A stretch of DNA of 51,947 nucleotides from an uncultured Lachnospiraceae bacterium. GTDB taxonomy: Bacteria > Bacillota > Clostridia > Lachnospirales > Lachnospiraceae. Under the pieces are notes generated by a model. That model made no database searches and was not told where the DNA came from. It saw only the letters and a list, made by a program, of their open reading frames with translations. The stretch spans positions 1 through 51,947 of the forward strand of contig CANREE010000007.1 in the NCBI GenBank assembly GCA_947629545.1, given 5' to 3'. This document shows, piece by piece, positions 15,443 through 22,826 of this stretch (within the stretch, counting starts at the first letter, position 1; every line of letters starts with the position of its first letter). A program made the translations under genes and the position numbers.

Positions 15443-16063
15443 ATGAGTTGTTTTGGATGTAATCTTTGCGGATGCTGCAGGAGAAACTGCTGCGGCTGCA
15501 GTAACGGGAATAACGGCGGCGTGGCCGGCGGCAATACGGACAATGGCAATAACAACGGTTACTACTGCCAGAAAAGGTGTTTCTATTTCTGTCGGCCTGC
15601 CGGAGGCACCGGAAACAGCGGCGTAAGCGGCGGAAACGTGGACAATAATAATTGCGGCTGCAACACCAACACCTGCAAGTGCACCTGCAAATGCACCTGT
15701 ACCTGCGGCAATAATTCCGGCAACAATAACGGTGTGGCCGGCGGCACAACCGGAAACGGCAGCTGCGGCTGCAATACCTGTGGTTGCCGTCCCTGCTGCG
15801 GGAATATCTGCAGCGGGAATACCTGTGACTGCGGAAACAGCGGCGGCGTGGCCGGCGGAACGGCCGGAAACGGCTCCTGCGGGTGCAAGACGACTACTAC
15901 AACCACCACGACGAAAACCTGTGGCTGCGGCGGAACCGTGACACCAACACCCGCGGCAGAGGCTGCGCAGATCCTGACGCCGTATAATTATGACTATACC
16001 AGCTATTACAATGCATTGTCGGCGGGCAGTTCTGGTAACGGAAGCTGCAGCTGCCAGCAGTAA
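15443..16063 (+). CDS. Cysteine/glycine/asparagine-rich repeat protein, probable spore surface protein
   Basis: A 206-aa low-complexity protein with roughly one residue in six Cys. Four imperfect repeats share G-V-A-G-G followed by N/T-rich and N-G-S-C-G-C segments (near residues 25, 97, 139 and a variant at 60). Between them lie K-C-T-C-K-C-T-C-T-C and C-G-C-R-P-C-C-G, a run of eight threonines precedes T-C-G-C-G-G, and the tail is tyrosine-rich (Y-N-Y-D-Y-T-S-Y-Y). There is no signal peptide or membrane helix. ATG 15443 follows AAAGGAG. Similar Cys-rich proteins build cross-linked exosporium or coat layers in clostridial spores, and the promoter matches a mother-cell sigma factor; metal binding is the alternative. 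No family is recognised. Confidence 0.75.
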   Translation: MSCFGCNLCGCCRRNCCGCSNGNNGGVAGGNTDNGNNNGYYCQKRCFYFCRPAGGTGNSGVSGGNVDNNNCGCNTNTCKCTCKCTCTCGNNSGNNNGVAGGTTGNGSCGCNTCGCRPCCGNICSGNTCDCGNSGGVAGGTAGNGSCGCKTTTTTTTTKTCGCGGTVTPTPAAEAAQILTPYNYDYTSYYNALSAGSSGNGSCSCQQ

Positions 16064-16088
16064 ACAAAAAACAGAGAAGAGAAAGTGA

Positions 16089-16125
16089 TTTCCGCGGAAC
16101 CGGATCTTTGCCGGTTCCGCGGAAA
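16089..16125 (+). terminator. Perfect 15-bp hairpin after the Cys-rich gene
   Basis: TTTCCGCGGAACCGG (16089-16103) pairs fully with CCGGTTCCGCGGAAA (16111-16125). The 3' side is not U-rich, so termination may be inefficient or the stem may protect mRNA ends. Confidence 0.55.
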
Positions 16126-16173
16126 ATACCGTCTGAACGCTCCGATATTTTCTCTAAAATCTGTAAAAACCCC

Positions 16174-16202
16174 TTGCAAAAATATCTGCAATATGGTATT
16201 GT
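16174..16202 (+). promoter_or_regulatory. Promoter of the SDR gene
   Basis: TTGCAA (16174-16179), 17 bases, TATTGT (16197-16202), immediately upstream of two operator palindromes. Confidence 0.45.
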
Positions 16203-16215
16203 ATAGCTAGCACAG

Positions 16216-16248
16216 ATTTGTATACAAATATTAAGTTTGTATACAAAT
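16216..16248 (+). promoter_or_regulatory. Two GntR-type operator palindromes
   Basis: TTTGTATACAAA occurs twice (16217-16228 and 16236-16247), with start-to-start distance 19 bp, covering the predicted transcription start. TTGTATACAA-type palindromes are classic targets of FadR-subfamily GntR repressors of sugar-acid pathways. No GntR gene lies in this window. Confidence 0.65.
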
Positions 16249-16298
16249 GCGGCGGCTGTTGGACAGGCCGTTGAGAAAAAGAAAAGGAGAGGGTAGTT

Positions 16299-17099
16299 AT
16301 GAGCAGTACGAGTTTTTCCCTGAAGGGCAAGGTAGCACTGATTACAGGCGCTTCCTACGGAATCGGTTTCGCTATTGCCAAGGCTATGGCGGGAGCCGGC
16401 GCGACGATCGTCTTCAATGACATCAAGCAGGAACTGGTCGACAAAGGCCTGGCAGCCTATAAGGAAGCCGGCATCGAGGCGCACGGCTATGTCTGTGACG
16501 TGACCAATGAGGACGCTGTGAATGCGTTCGTGGCCGAGGTCGAGGCTGAGGTCGGCGTGATCGATATTCTGGTGAACAACGCCGGCATCATCAAGCGGAT
16601 CCCGATGATCGAGATGTCCGCGAAGGATTTCCGTCAGGTCATCGACATCGACTTAAACGGTCCGTTCATTGTTTCCAAGGCTGTGATCCCCAGCATGATC
16701 AAGAAGGGCCACGGCAAGATCATTAACATCTGCTCCATGATGAGCGAGTTCGGCCGTGAGACCGTATCCGCATATGCGGCAGCCAAGGGCGGACTTAAGA
16801 TGCTGACCCGCAACATTGCTTCCGAGTACGGCGAGTACAACATCCAGTGCAACGGCATTGGGCCCGGCTATATCGCGACCCCGCAGACCGCGCCGCTGCG
16901 CGAGAAGCAGCCCGACGGTTCCCGTCATCCGTTCGACCAGTTCATCGTCTCCAAGACCCCCGCGGGACGCTGGGGCGAGGCAGAGGATCTGGGCGGCCCG
17001 GCTATCTTCCTGGCTTCCGACGCATCCGATTTCGTCAACGGCCAGATCCTGTACGTAGACGGCGGCATCCAGGCTTATATCGGCAAGCAGCCGTCGTAA
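16299..17099 (+). CDS. Gluconate 5-dehydrogenase-like SDR
   Basis: A 266-aa classical short-chain dehydrogenase. The cofactor motif T-G-A-S-Y-G-I-G lies at about 16-23, N-N-A-G at about 92-95, the catalytic Ser in I-C-S-M-M-S-E-F and the Y-A-A-A-K pair near 162-166. It most resembles gluconate 5-dehydrogenase/2-deoxy-D-gluconate 3-dehydrogenase enzymes that interconvert hexonates and their keto forms in uronate or gluconate catabolism. Two GntR-type operators in its leader support induction by a sugar acid. It is monocistronic with a strong terminator; the partner kinase, aldolase and transporter must be elsewhere. ATG 16299 follows AAGGAGAGGG. Exact substrate is inference. Confidence 0.82.
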   Translation: MSSTSFSLKGKVALITGASYGIGFAIAKAMAGAGATIVFNDIKQELVDKGLAAYKEAGIEAHGYVCDVTNEDAVNAFVAEVEAEVGVIDILVNNAGIIKRIPMIEMSAKDFRQVIDIDLNGPFIVSKAVIPSMIKKGHGKIINICSMMSEFGRETVSAYAAAKGGLKMLTRNIASEYGEYNIQCNGIGPGYIATPQTAPLREKQPDGSRHPFDQFIVSKTPAGRWGEAEDLGGPAIFLASDASDFVNGQILYVDGGIQAYIGKQPS

Positions 17100-17133
17100 G
17101 CGATGCTAAAGTGGGAGTAAGATTGAATGAATA

Positions 17134-17162
17134 CAAGCATGGCGTCACTGGCGCCTTGCTTG
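17134..17162 (+). other. Stem-loop after the SDR gene
   Basis: CAAGCATGGCG (17134-17144) pairs imperfectly with GCGCCTTGCTTG (17151-17162). It precedes the terminator and has no U-tract of its own. Confidence 0.4.
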
Positions 17163-17173
17163 CATGGAAATGT

Positions 17174-17218
17174 AAGATCCGCAGAAGAGAGGGTTATCCT
17201 TCTTTCTGTGGATCTTTT
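17174..17218 (+). terminator. Rho-independent terminator of the SDR gene
   Basis: AAGATCCGCAGAA pairs with TTCTGTGGATCTT across an 18-nt loop and is followed by TTCATTT. The rest of 17219-17382 shows no gene. Confidence 0.75.
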
Positions 17219-17397
17219 CATTTCGATGTGAGAAGTACGGCAGTGAGGCTATGCTCGTATAATATTTGTGATATCCATATGTATGCGAGAATGTCGCCAC
17301 CATGAAATTATCAGACAACAGACGAAATATAAAGGAATAAACTATTTATAAAAAGAGACTTTTCAAATGCGAATTCTTTTGCTATAATAATTGGGCA

Positions 17398-17471
17398 CGG
17401 AGTATGGCGTAGTTTGGTAGCGCGCTCGGCTGGGGGCCGAGAGGTCGCAGGTTCAAATCCTGTTACTCCGA
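17398..17471 (+). tRNA. tRNA-Pro (anticodon GGG)
   Basis: A 74-nt cloverleaf: acceptor CGGAGTA pairing with TACTCCG, D-arm with AGTTTGGTA, anticodon stem CTCGG/CCGAG with the loop CTGGGGG (anticodon GGG), and T-arm GCAGGTTCAAATCCTGT. The discriminator is A and CCA is not encoded. TATAAT at 17383-17388 lies just upstream. Reads CCC and CCU proline codons. Confidence 0.95.
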
Positions 17472-17475
17472 TGAG

Positions 17476-17499
17476 AAAGCCGCTGGGTCAGCGGCTTTT
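17476..17499. terminator. Terminator between tRNA-Pro and the XRE gene
   Basis: AAAGCCGCT (17476-17484) pairs with AGCGGCTTT (17490-17498), followed by T and A-rich sequence. The right arm overlaps the stop codon of the convergent XRE gene, so it may serve both strands. Confidence 0.7.
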
Positions 17500-17796
17500 A
17501 TTTATGAAGGCATCCATCACTTGTAATATAGCAGCTTTTTCTTTAGCATTCAGAAGCATCCATTTATCTAATACCGCACTTTGTTCCGGCGAAAGAGAAA
17601 CCCCTTCTCCTGATGAGAAAAATTCTGCCAGAGTAATACCGAAAGTGTCGCAGAGACATTCCAGTTTGTCAATAGGAGGGTAGTAATTTTTTTGATACCA
17701 GGTAGCTATCGATGACTGTGGAATGCCTGAAAGCTTTGCCAGCTTGTAAACGGACCAGTTTCTGAGTTCCCTAAGTTCCGTTATTTTTGCCAACAC
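17488..17796 (-). CDS. XRE-family transcriptional regulator
   Basis: A 102-aa protein with a Cro/CI helix-turn-helix over residues 4-62: L-R-E-L-R-N-W-S-V-Y-K-L-A-K-L-S-G-I-P-Q-S-S-I-A-x-W, then P-P-I-D-K-L-E-C-L-C-D-T-F-G-I-T-L-A-E-F-F. The remaining ~40 residues are helical (L-S-P-E-Q-S-A-V-L-D-K-W-x-x-L) and probably dimerise. It is a cytosolic DNA-binding regulator; the target is unknown. It is divergent from the YARHG gene across ~80 bases of AT-rich DNA, so it may control that gene and itself. Confidence 0.85.
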   Translation of the reverse strand: MLAKITELRELRNWSVYKLAKLSGIPQSSIATWYQKNYYPPIDKLECLCDTFGITLAEFFSSGEGVSLSPEQSAVLDKWMLLNAKEKAAILQVMDAFINKSR

Positions 17797-17875
17797 ATTA
17801 AACCTGATGCCCCTCCTTTCTCATTGAACAAAAATAGTTATCGATTACGATAATTTTAAATCGAAAAAACGATAG

Positions 17876-18763
17876 ATGATAGCGCAACAAAGATTGAATT
17901 ACTTTTTAAATATTCTTCTAAATCATTATGAACAAACAGATTACCTCAGTTATTCTAAAGGTAAAGAGCTATTAAAAGAAACCACGGCTTCGCAGGAAGC
18001 AGAATCAGAAAGAACAGCAGAATCTTCTGTCGGTGGTTCGGAAAGCGCGCTTGAAAGTTTGGGTCAGGAAATTGTGGATCATGTTGGAAATATCACACAA
18101 AGCCAGGATGAGCATGTGCTCATGGTGAAAAACGGATATCCGATGGCCTACCCGAACTGTCTTTATGGAGAAGTATTTGATGAATTTTTTGCCTCCCCGA
18201 CCTGGGTATATTTTCAGGGAGATGGTGGGGAAAATGTCGTAGAGTTTACAGGCATCTGTACCTATATGGATGTTGAAGTGAAGGCCAGACTTCAGTTCAT
18301 ACTGAATATGGAAGAGGAAACATTTGAGACTGGGGCGCTTAGTTTTAATGATGTTCCGCAGAATAATTTAATTACATATGCACTGATTCAGAAGGCCTTT
18401 GAAGAATATGCTGAAGCTAACGGCATTGAACTGCCGGATGATGATTCTTTGTGGGATTATGATGAGGATGACGAGTCTTATTATGGCGATGCGGAGGCGG
18501 ATGAATACATCCTTCCGTATAGCGATTGCCTGTATTATACGGAGGAGGATCTGCGCAGTTTAACGCCGGAAGAACTGCGGATTGCCAGAAATGAAATCTA
18601 TGCCCGATATGGCTGTATATTCAAATCAGAGGATCTGCAGGAGTATTTTAATTCAAAATCATGGTATTACGGTACGATGCCGGTAAGTGATTTTGATGAC
18701 TCCTGGTTAAACCAGTATGAGAAAGCGAATCGGGATTTGATCGTGGCAATAGAGGCAAAATAA
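17876..18763 (+). CDS. YARHG-domain protein, probably N-terminally truncated
   Basis: 295 aa. Residues about 233-290 are a YARHG domain: L-T-P-E-E-L-R-I-A-R-N-E-I-Y-A-R-Y-G-C-I-F, then L-Q-x-Y-F and S-W-Y. The middle is acidic and includes a small folded part (T-W-V-Y-F-Q through F-I-L-N-M). YARHG proteins are usually exported or membrane-anchored by an N-terminal zinc ribbon and transmembrane helix. Here the N-terminus has neither, and no ribosome binding site precedes ATG 17876, so the 5' end may have been lost or the true start is downstream. Base composition is more AT-rich than the flanking genes. Function unknown, cell-surface association likely for the family. Confidence 0.6.
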   Translation: MIAQQRLNYFLNILLNHYEQTDYLSYSKGKELLKETTASQEAESERTAESSVGGSESALESLGQEIVDHVGNITQSQDEHVLMVKNGYPMAYPNCLYGEVFDEFFASPTWVYFQGDGGENVVEFTGICTYMDVEVKARLQFILNMEEETFETGALSFNDVPQNNLITYALIQKAFEEYAEANGIELPDDDSLWDYDEDDESYYGDAEADEYILPYSDCLYYTEEDLRSLTPEELRIARNEIYARYGCIFKSEDLQEYFNSKSWYYGTMPVSDFDDSWLNQYEKANRDLIVAIEAK

Positions 18764-18780
18764 ACGATTGAATATGTCAG

Positions 18781-18822
18781 AGCCCTCGCCATTGCAGGTT
18801 TTCTGTCGGGCGAGGGCTTCTT
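18781..18822. terminator. Bidirectional terminator between YARHG gene and sigG
   Basis: AGCCCTCGCC (18781-18790) pairs with GGCGAGGGCT (18809-18818), followed by TCTTTC on the plus strand; convergent genes end on both sides. Confidence 0.75.
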
Positions 18823-19602
18823 TCAGCTCAGATAATTCCGCATTGTCTTCAGCGCGTTCTTCTCCAGCCGGCTCACCTGAGCCTGACTGATATGGATTTC
18901 TTCCGCAACTTCGGTCTGTGTCTTTCCTTCGAAGAAGCGCATATCGATGATATGGCGCTCACGCTCCGGCAGACGTTTCATGGCCTCGCTGAGCGAAATG
19001 TCTTCCACCCAGTTTTCCTCCATATTTTTCTTATCGCTGATCTGGTCCATGACGTAAAGCGGATCGCCACCGTCGGTGTAGACCGGCTCATAGAGGCTCA
19101 TCGGCGTCTGGATGGCGTCCAGGGCATAAGTAATATCCTCCTTACTGATTCCGATCTCATCGGCAATCTCCGCAAGCGTCGGTTCCTTGGCATTTTTGCG
19201 AGTCAGCCCTTCCCGTGCATAGATCGCCTTGTAAGCTGTATCCCGCAGGGAACGGCTGACACGGATGGAGTTGGAGTTGTCCCGCAGGTAGCGGCGTACT
19301 TCGCCCATGATCATCGGCACCGCGTAGGTAGAAAATTTTACATTTTGAGATATGTCGAAATTATCGATAGCCTTGATCAGGCCGATGCAGCCAATCTGGA
19401 ACAGGTCGTCTATGTTCTCGGAATTGCCGGAGAAGCGCTGGATTACGCTTAGGACCAGCCGAAGATTGCCTTTGATATACTGCTCCCGGGCCTCCACGTC
19501 CCCTTCCTTAATACGGCGAAACAATTCTTCCTTGTCCTCATTACTCAGAAGCGGCAGTTTGGCAGTGTTTACCCCGCAGATTTCTACCTTATACATAGAC
19601 AT
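18823..19602 (-). CDS. sigG: Sporulation sigma factor G
   Basis: A ~259-aa sigma-70 family protein. The start M-S-M-Y-K-V-E-I-C-G-V-N-T-A-K-L-P-L-L is the SigG signature. Region 2 (F-Q-I-G-C-I-G-L-I-K-A-I-D-N-F-D, then F-S-T-Y-A-V-P-M-I-M-G-E-V-R-R) and region 4 (E-V-A-E-E-I-H-I-S-Q-A-Q-V-S-R-L-E) are complete. It directs late forespore transcription. ATG 19602 follows ATGGAGGG at eight bases. It stands alone here, whereas in many Firmicutes sigG follows the spoIIG operon. Its presence shows the organism carries a spore programme and fits the sigma-K-like promoter at 15378-15406. Confidence 0.95.
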   Translation of the reverse strand: MSMYKVEICGVNTAKLPLLSNEDKEELFRRIKEGDVEAREQYIKGNLRLVLSVIQRFSGNSENIDDLFQIGCIGLIKAIDNFDISQNVKFSTYAVPMIMGEVRRYLRDNSNSIRVSRSLRDTAYKAIYAREGLTRKNAKEPTLAEIADEIGISKEDITYALDAIQTPMSLYEPVYTDGGDPLYVMDQISDKKNMEENWVEDISLSEAMKRLPERERHIIDMRFFEGKTQTEVAEEIHISQAQVSRLEKNALKTMRNYLS

Positions 19603-19741
19603 CCCCAAGCCCTCCATATCATCTGATTAAGCCATCGCGCACATTCGGTATGCGTTCTATCAGAATGATGGACTTTTTCCGATGGATTTATACGATTGGA
19701 GGGTTGAGAATAATTACCTGTGAAAAATAAGAAAAAGCGCC

Positions 19742-19769
19742 TTGACAAAATACCGTCGGCGCATATAAC
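19742..19769 (+). promoter_or_regulatory. Promoter for the aldo/keto reductase
   Basis: TTGACA (19742-19747), 16 bases, TATAAC (19764-19769). It leaves a leader of ~158 nt containing a GC-rich CCCCCGGGG patch; the rest of 19603-19933 shows no gene I can support. Confidence 0.5.
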
Positions 19770-19933
19770 GATAGCACAACCGGCAGACGTTATTCTGCAA
19801 GAGGTGTATTTTTGTAATGAAAAAATTTAAAATACATGTTATAATCATGAATCATGAAAATGATGCAGTCCCCCGGGGATACGCGGGGAATTGAATACTA
19901 TAAAAGGCGAGAACGATCAGAGGAGGAACGGCG

Positions 19934-21109
19934 ATGAGATACCGAAATGACCGGAACGGAAATCCCATTTCCCAGCTGGGATACGGATGTATGCGTTTCA
20001 GCAGGAAAGGAAACGCCATCGATTATGAAAAGGCGGAGCAGGAGGTGCTTCTTGCCATCGGGGAGGGCGTCAATTATTTCGATACCGCCTATGTCTATCC
20101 GGGCAGCGAGGAGTGCCTTGGCCGGATTCTGGACGAGAACCATTGCCGCGACAAGGTCAATATCGCGACAAAGCTGCCTCAGTATCTCATGCGGTCGGCA
20201 GCGGCCATCGACAAGACGTTTCGCGAGGAACTCTCCCGCCTGCGCACGGATCACATCGATTACTATCTGATGCATATGTTCACGGATCTTGCGGAGTGGG
20301 AGAATCTGAAGAAACTGGGGATGGAGGACTGGATCCAGCGGCAGAAGGAAGCCGGAAGCATCCGCAATATCGGATTTTCCTATCACGGCGAGACGGAGAT
20401 GTTCCTTAAGATCCTGAACGCCTACGACTGGGATTTCTGCCAGATCCAGTACAATTATCTGGACGAGCATACCCAGGCGGGGCGGCGCGGCCTTCAGGCC
20501 GCGGCCGAAAAAGGAATTCCGGTCATCATTATGGAGCCGCTGCGGGGCGGAAAACTGGTGAATCTTCCGGATAAGGCGAAGGCAGCGTTGGCCGCCGACA
20601 GCCACGGCTATACGCCGGCGGAACTGGGACTGCGGTGGCTTTATAATCAGCCGGAGGTGACCTGCGTGCTGTCCGGCATGAACTCCATGGACATGGTGAA
20701 GGAAAATATCCGGGTTGCGTCGGAAGCCGGTCCGGGGGATCTGACGGAGGAAGACCTGAAAATCGTCGGGCAGATCCGGACGATCATCCGCGAGAAAGAG
20801 AAGGTAGGCTGCACGGGCTGCCGTTATTGTATGCCCTGCCCGAAAGGCGTGGACATTCCCGGCAATTTCTACTATTACAATCTGATGTATATGGAGAAGA
20901 AATCGTCGGCCCGTTTCGAATTCGCCCAGAACATGGGCATGCGCAGGGAGCCGGGCTTTGCGTCCCAGTGCGTGGGCTGCGGCAAATGCGAGCAGCATTG
21001 TCCCCAGCATATCAGTATCCGCGAGAAGCTGAAGGAAGCGGACCGCGAACTGCGGCCGCTGCCTTATAAGATCGGGATTAATGCGGCGAGGAAGTTTATG
21101 CTGCGTTAG
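19934..21109 (+). CDS. Aldo/keto reductase with C-terminal ferredoxin domain
   Basis: 391 aa. Residues 1-270 form the AKR barrel with the catalytic set visible: D and Y in F-D-T-A-Y-V-Y, K in I-A-T-K-L and H in Y-L-M-H-M. S-Y-H-G and P-L-R-G-G-K-L are also family marks. Residues about 295-365 add a ferredoxin-like module with C-T-G-C-R-Y-C-M-P-C-P-K-G-V and C-V-G-C-G-K-C-E-Q-H-C-P, enough for two [4Fe-4S] clusters. Such fused reductases are common in clostridia; electrons may pass to or from ferredoxin instead of free NADPH alone. AGAGGAGGAACGGCG precedes ATG 19934. Monocistronic; substrate unknown. Confidence 0.88.
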   Translation: MRYRNDRNGNPISQLGYGCMRFSRKGNAIDYEKAEQEVLLAIGEGVNYFDTAYVYPGSEECLGRILDENHCRDKVNIATKLPQYLMRSAAAIDKTFREELSRLRTDHIDYYLMHMFTDLAEWENLKKLGMEDWIQRQKEAGSIRNIGFSYHGETEMFLKILNAYDWDFCQIQYNYLDEHTQAGRRGLQAAAEKGIPVIIMEPLRGGKLVNLPDKAKAALAADSHGYTPAELGLRWLYNQPEVTCVLSGMNSMDMVKENIRVASEAGPGDLTEEDLKIVGQIRTIIREKEKVGCTGCRYCMPCPKGVDIPGNFYYYNLMYMEKKSSARFEFAQNMGMRREPGFASQCVGCGKCEQHCPQHISIREKLKEADRELRPLPYKIGINAARKFMLR

Positions 21110-21312
21110 ATAATTCATCGGGTGTAGGCGGGACGAGAGGTCCAACTGGCGTGAGCAGACCGGGAAAAGCGGGCGAACCAGGTGAGGTATAGTGAGAGGA
21201 TTGTGCTGAGTGAGCAGACTATACAGAGCCATTAGCCCTTGTTGCGTGAACGAATCAGCTCAATGGGCGGACTGGATAGACCAGTCAGATTAACTAGGGA
21301 GATTCTTGAATA
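21110..21312 (+). other. Structured-looking intergenic region
   Basis: No gene. It holds TATAGT pairing with ACTATA across ~24 nt, GACTGG/CCAGTC (around 21270-21286), and two copies of a GTGAGCAGAC motif. No U-tract terminator is visible. It could be a small structured RNA or the leader of the HAD gene. Confidence 0.3.
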
Positions 21313-21966
21313 ATGATACATAACATTGTATTTGACATGGGAAAGGTACTGATTCATTTCGACCCGGAGCGTTACGTCAGACGTCTGGGGGTGACACCAC
21401 AGGAGGAGAAGCTGCTGCTTAACCAGGTATTCCGCTCCGTGGAGTGGGTTCAGATGGACCGCGGCGACATCGACGAAGCGGAGGCGGTGCGGCGGTTCTG
21501 TGAGCGGATTCCGGCTCATTTGCACGAATGTGTGCGGAAGCTGGTCTTTGAGTGGGACGAGCCGGTGATGCCGGTGGAAGGGATGTATGAGCTGGTGGAG
21601 GAGTTAAAGAACGCCGGTTACGGTATCTATCTGCTGTCCAACGCCAGCGTTCGGCATCCGCAGTATTGGCCGAAGATTCCGGTAAGCCGGTTCTTCGATG
21701 GCCTGGTAGTGTCGTCGGAGGCGGGTTACATGAAGCCGAGGGAAGAGATCTACCGGGTGCTCTGCGAAAGGTATGGGCTGAAGGCGGAAGAATGCTTCTT
21801 TATCGATGATCTGCCGGCCAATGTGGAAGCGGCTCGGCATGTCGGGATGAGTGGGATGGTATTTCATGACGGAGATATGGACGAGGTGCGGGAGGAACTG
21901 AGAAAGGAGAAGGGTAAGGATAAGCGCAGTGCAAAATCAGCAGGAAAATTGTATAAAATGACATAA
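21313..21966 (+). CDS. HAD-superfamily hydrolase
   Basis: A 217-aa HAD-IA phosphatase-like protein. Motif I is F-D-M-G-K-V, where the second Asp of DxDxT is Gly as in the YihX-like branch. Motif II is L-L-S-N-A-S, motif III the K of M-K-P-R-E-E-I-Y, and motif IV F-F-I-D-D-L-P-A-N. An alpha-helical cap sits between motifs I and II. It likely dephosphorylates a sugar phosphate or small phosphometabolite. The C-terminus carries a lysine-rich extension, and the stop codon is inside a palindrome (21959-21973). It is the last high-GC gene before the AT-richer island. Confidence 0.82.
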   Translation: MIHNIVFDMGKVLIHFDPERYVRRLGVTPQEEKLLLNQVFRSVEWVQMDRGDIDEAEAVRRFCERIPAHLHECVRKLVFEWDEPVMPVEGMYELVEELKNAGYGIYLLSNASVRHPQYWPKIPVSRFFDGLVVSSEAGYMKPREEIYRVLCERYGLKAEECFFIDDLPANVEAARHVGMSGMVFHDGDMDEVREELRKEKGKDKRSAKSAGKLYKMT

Positions 21967-21973
21967 TATGTCA
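21959..21973. repeat. Palindrome at the left edge of the island
   Basis: TGACAT-AAT-ATGTCA, a perfect 6-bp-arm palindrome spanning the HAD stop codon, 50 bases upstream of the island promoter. It could be an operator site. Confidence 0.35.
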
Positions 21974-22020
21974 CTTTGATAGTCTATTATGTTATTTGGG
22001 CAGACAAATAGAAGAAAATC

Positions 22021-22049
22021 TTGACAGAAAATGAGAAAAGCAATATATT
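22021..22049 (+). promoter_or_regulatory. Promoter of the 20-kb operon
   Basis: TTGACA (22021-22026), 17 bases, TATATT (22044-22049). A ~60-nt leader ends in CGAGGAGG before ATG 22113. No other promoter of this quality was noticed within the operon, and its genes overlap or nearly touch. Confidence 0.65.
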
Positions 22050-22112
22050 TATTTTGTTACTTTATGACAGTGTAATTTTCTATTTATTATTCTATTCGAG
22101 GAGGATTTATTT

Positions 22113-22811
22113 ATGGCATTTGATCCCAAAAGTTACAAACCACCTGTCAGTAAGAAATTGCCAGTTGTACTCCTGTTGGATGTAAGCGGCAGTATGTCAG
22201 GAGAAAAGATTAATAATTTATATGATGCAACTGTCGAGATGATTGATACCTTTGTTGCGGAAGCGGCCCGGGAGACGATTATTAATGTGTCTATTATCAC
22301 GTTTGGCTCAGATGTAAAGCTGCATACTCCATTTACGCCGGTTGCAGATTTACAGAGAACGGGAATTGGAAAATTCCATGCGGATGGAATGACACCGTTG
22401 GGCACTGCTTTAAGGATGGCGAAAGATATGATAGAGGATAAAACGGTGCTTCCTTCTCCAATCTATACACCGGCAGTTGTATTGGTTTCTGATGGGTACC
22501 CGAACGATGATTGGAACAGACCGTTACAGGCATTCCTTTCTTCCGGACGTACGCAGAAATGCCAGAGATTTGCAGTTCAGATAGGAAGCGACGCGGATAG
22601 TGGAATGTTGGAGCAGTTCACGGGCGATAAGAATATGGTTTTCTTCGCTGAGGGCGCTTCTGATATTGCTCAGTGCTTTAAGAAGGTAACTATGTCTGTT
22701 TCTACGCGTTCTCGCTCCAGTAATCCTAATGTTGTACCGACACTGAATGACGCTGCCTATGAAAATAAGAAGCCGGAATTTAATAGCGATGACGATGATG
22801 AATTCATTTAA
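22113..22811 (+). CDS. VWA-domain protein (TerY-like)
   Basis: A 232-aa protein that is almost wholly a von Willebrand A domain. The MIDAS motif is D-V-S-G-S at residues 23-27, with the threonine of G-M-T-P-L-G-T and the aspartate of V-L-V-S-D-G-Y-P-N-D completing the metal site. The tail (after ~205) is Ser/Asn-rich and ends in an acidic S-D-D-D-D-D-E-F-I run. TerY-type VWA proteins act with a PP2C phosphatase and a kinase, as encoded further down. It opens the operon after a strong CGAGGAGG site. The metal-dependent fold suggests it is a binding or sensor subunit and possibly a phosphorylation target; that is inference. Confidence 0.88.
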   Translation: MAFDPKSYKPPVSKKLPVVLLLDVSGSMSGEKINNLYDATVEMIDTFVAEAARETIINVSIITFGSDVKLHTPFTPVADLQRTGIGKFHADGMTPLGTALRMAKDMIEDKTVLPSPIYTPAVVLVSDGYPNDDWNRPLQAFLSSGRTQKCQRFAVQIGSDADSGMLEQFTGDKNMVFFAEGASDIAQCFKKVTMSVSTRSRSSNPNVVPTLNDAAYENKKPEFNSDDDDEFI

Positions 22812-22826
22812 CAGGAGGAATAAGTT

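Noticed and set aside
15583..15909. Minus-strand Pro/Gln/Val-rich frame with repeats
   Set aside because: It is the reverse of the Cys-rich repeat gene; its repeats simply mirror that gene, which has the ribosome binding site.
15443..16063. Repeats that might be a CRISPR array
   Set aside because: The repeats are codon-phased, unequal and inside an ORF with a good ribosome binding site; no spacers or cas genes.
19817..19894. A 25-codon ORF upstream of the aldo/keto reductase
   Set aside because: The ribosome binding site (GAGGTG) is weak and far, and the peptide has no notable features; more likely just leader sequence.
19898..21232. A 444-codon open frame on the minus strand
   Set aside because: Antisense to the ferredoxin-domain aldo/keto reductase; composition is that of a codon shadow and no motifs are present.
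21967..22112. Attachment site or integrase scar at the island's left edge
   Set aside because: I found no direct repeat shared with the right edge near 41930-42000 and no integrase in the window.
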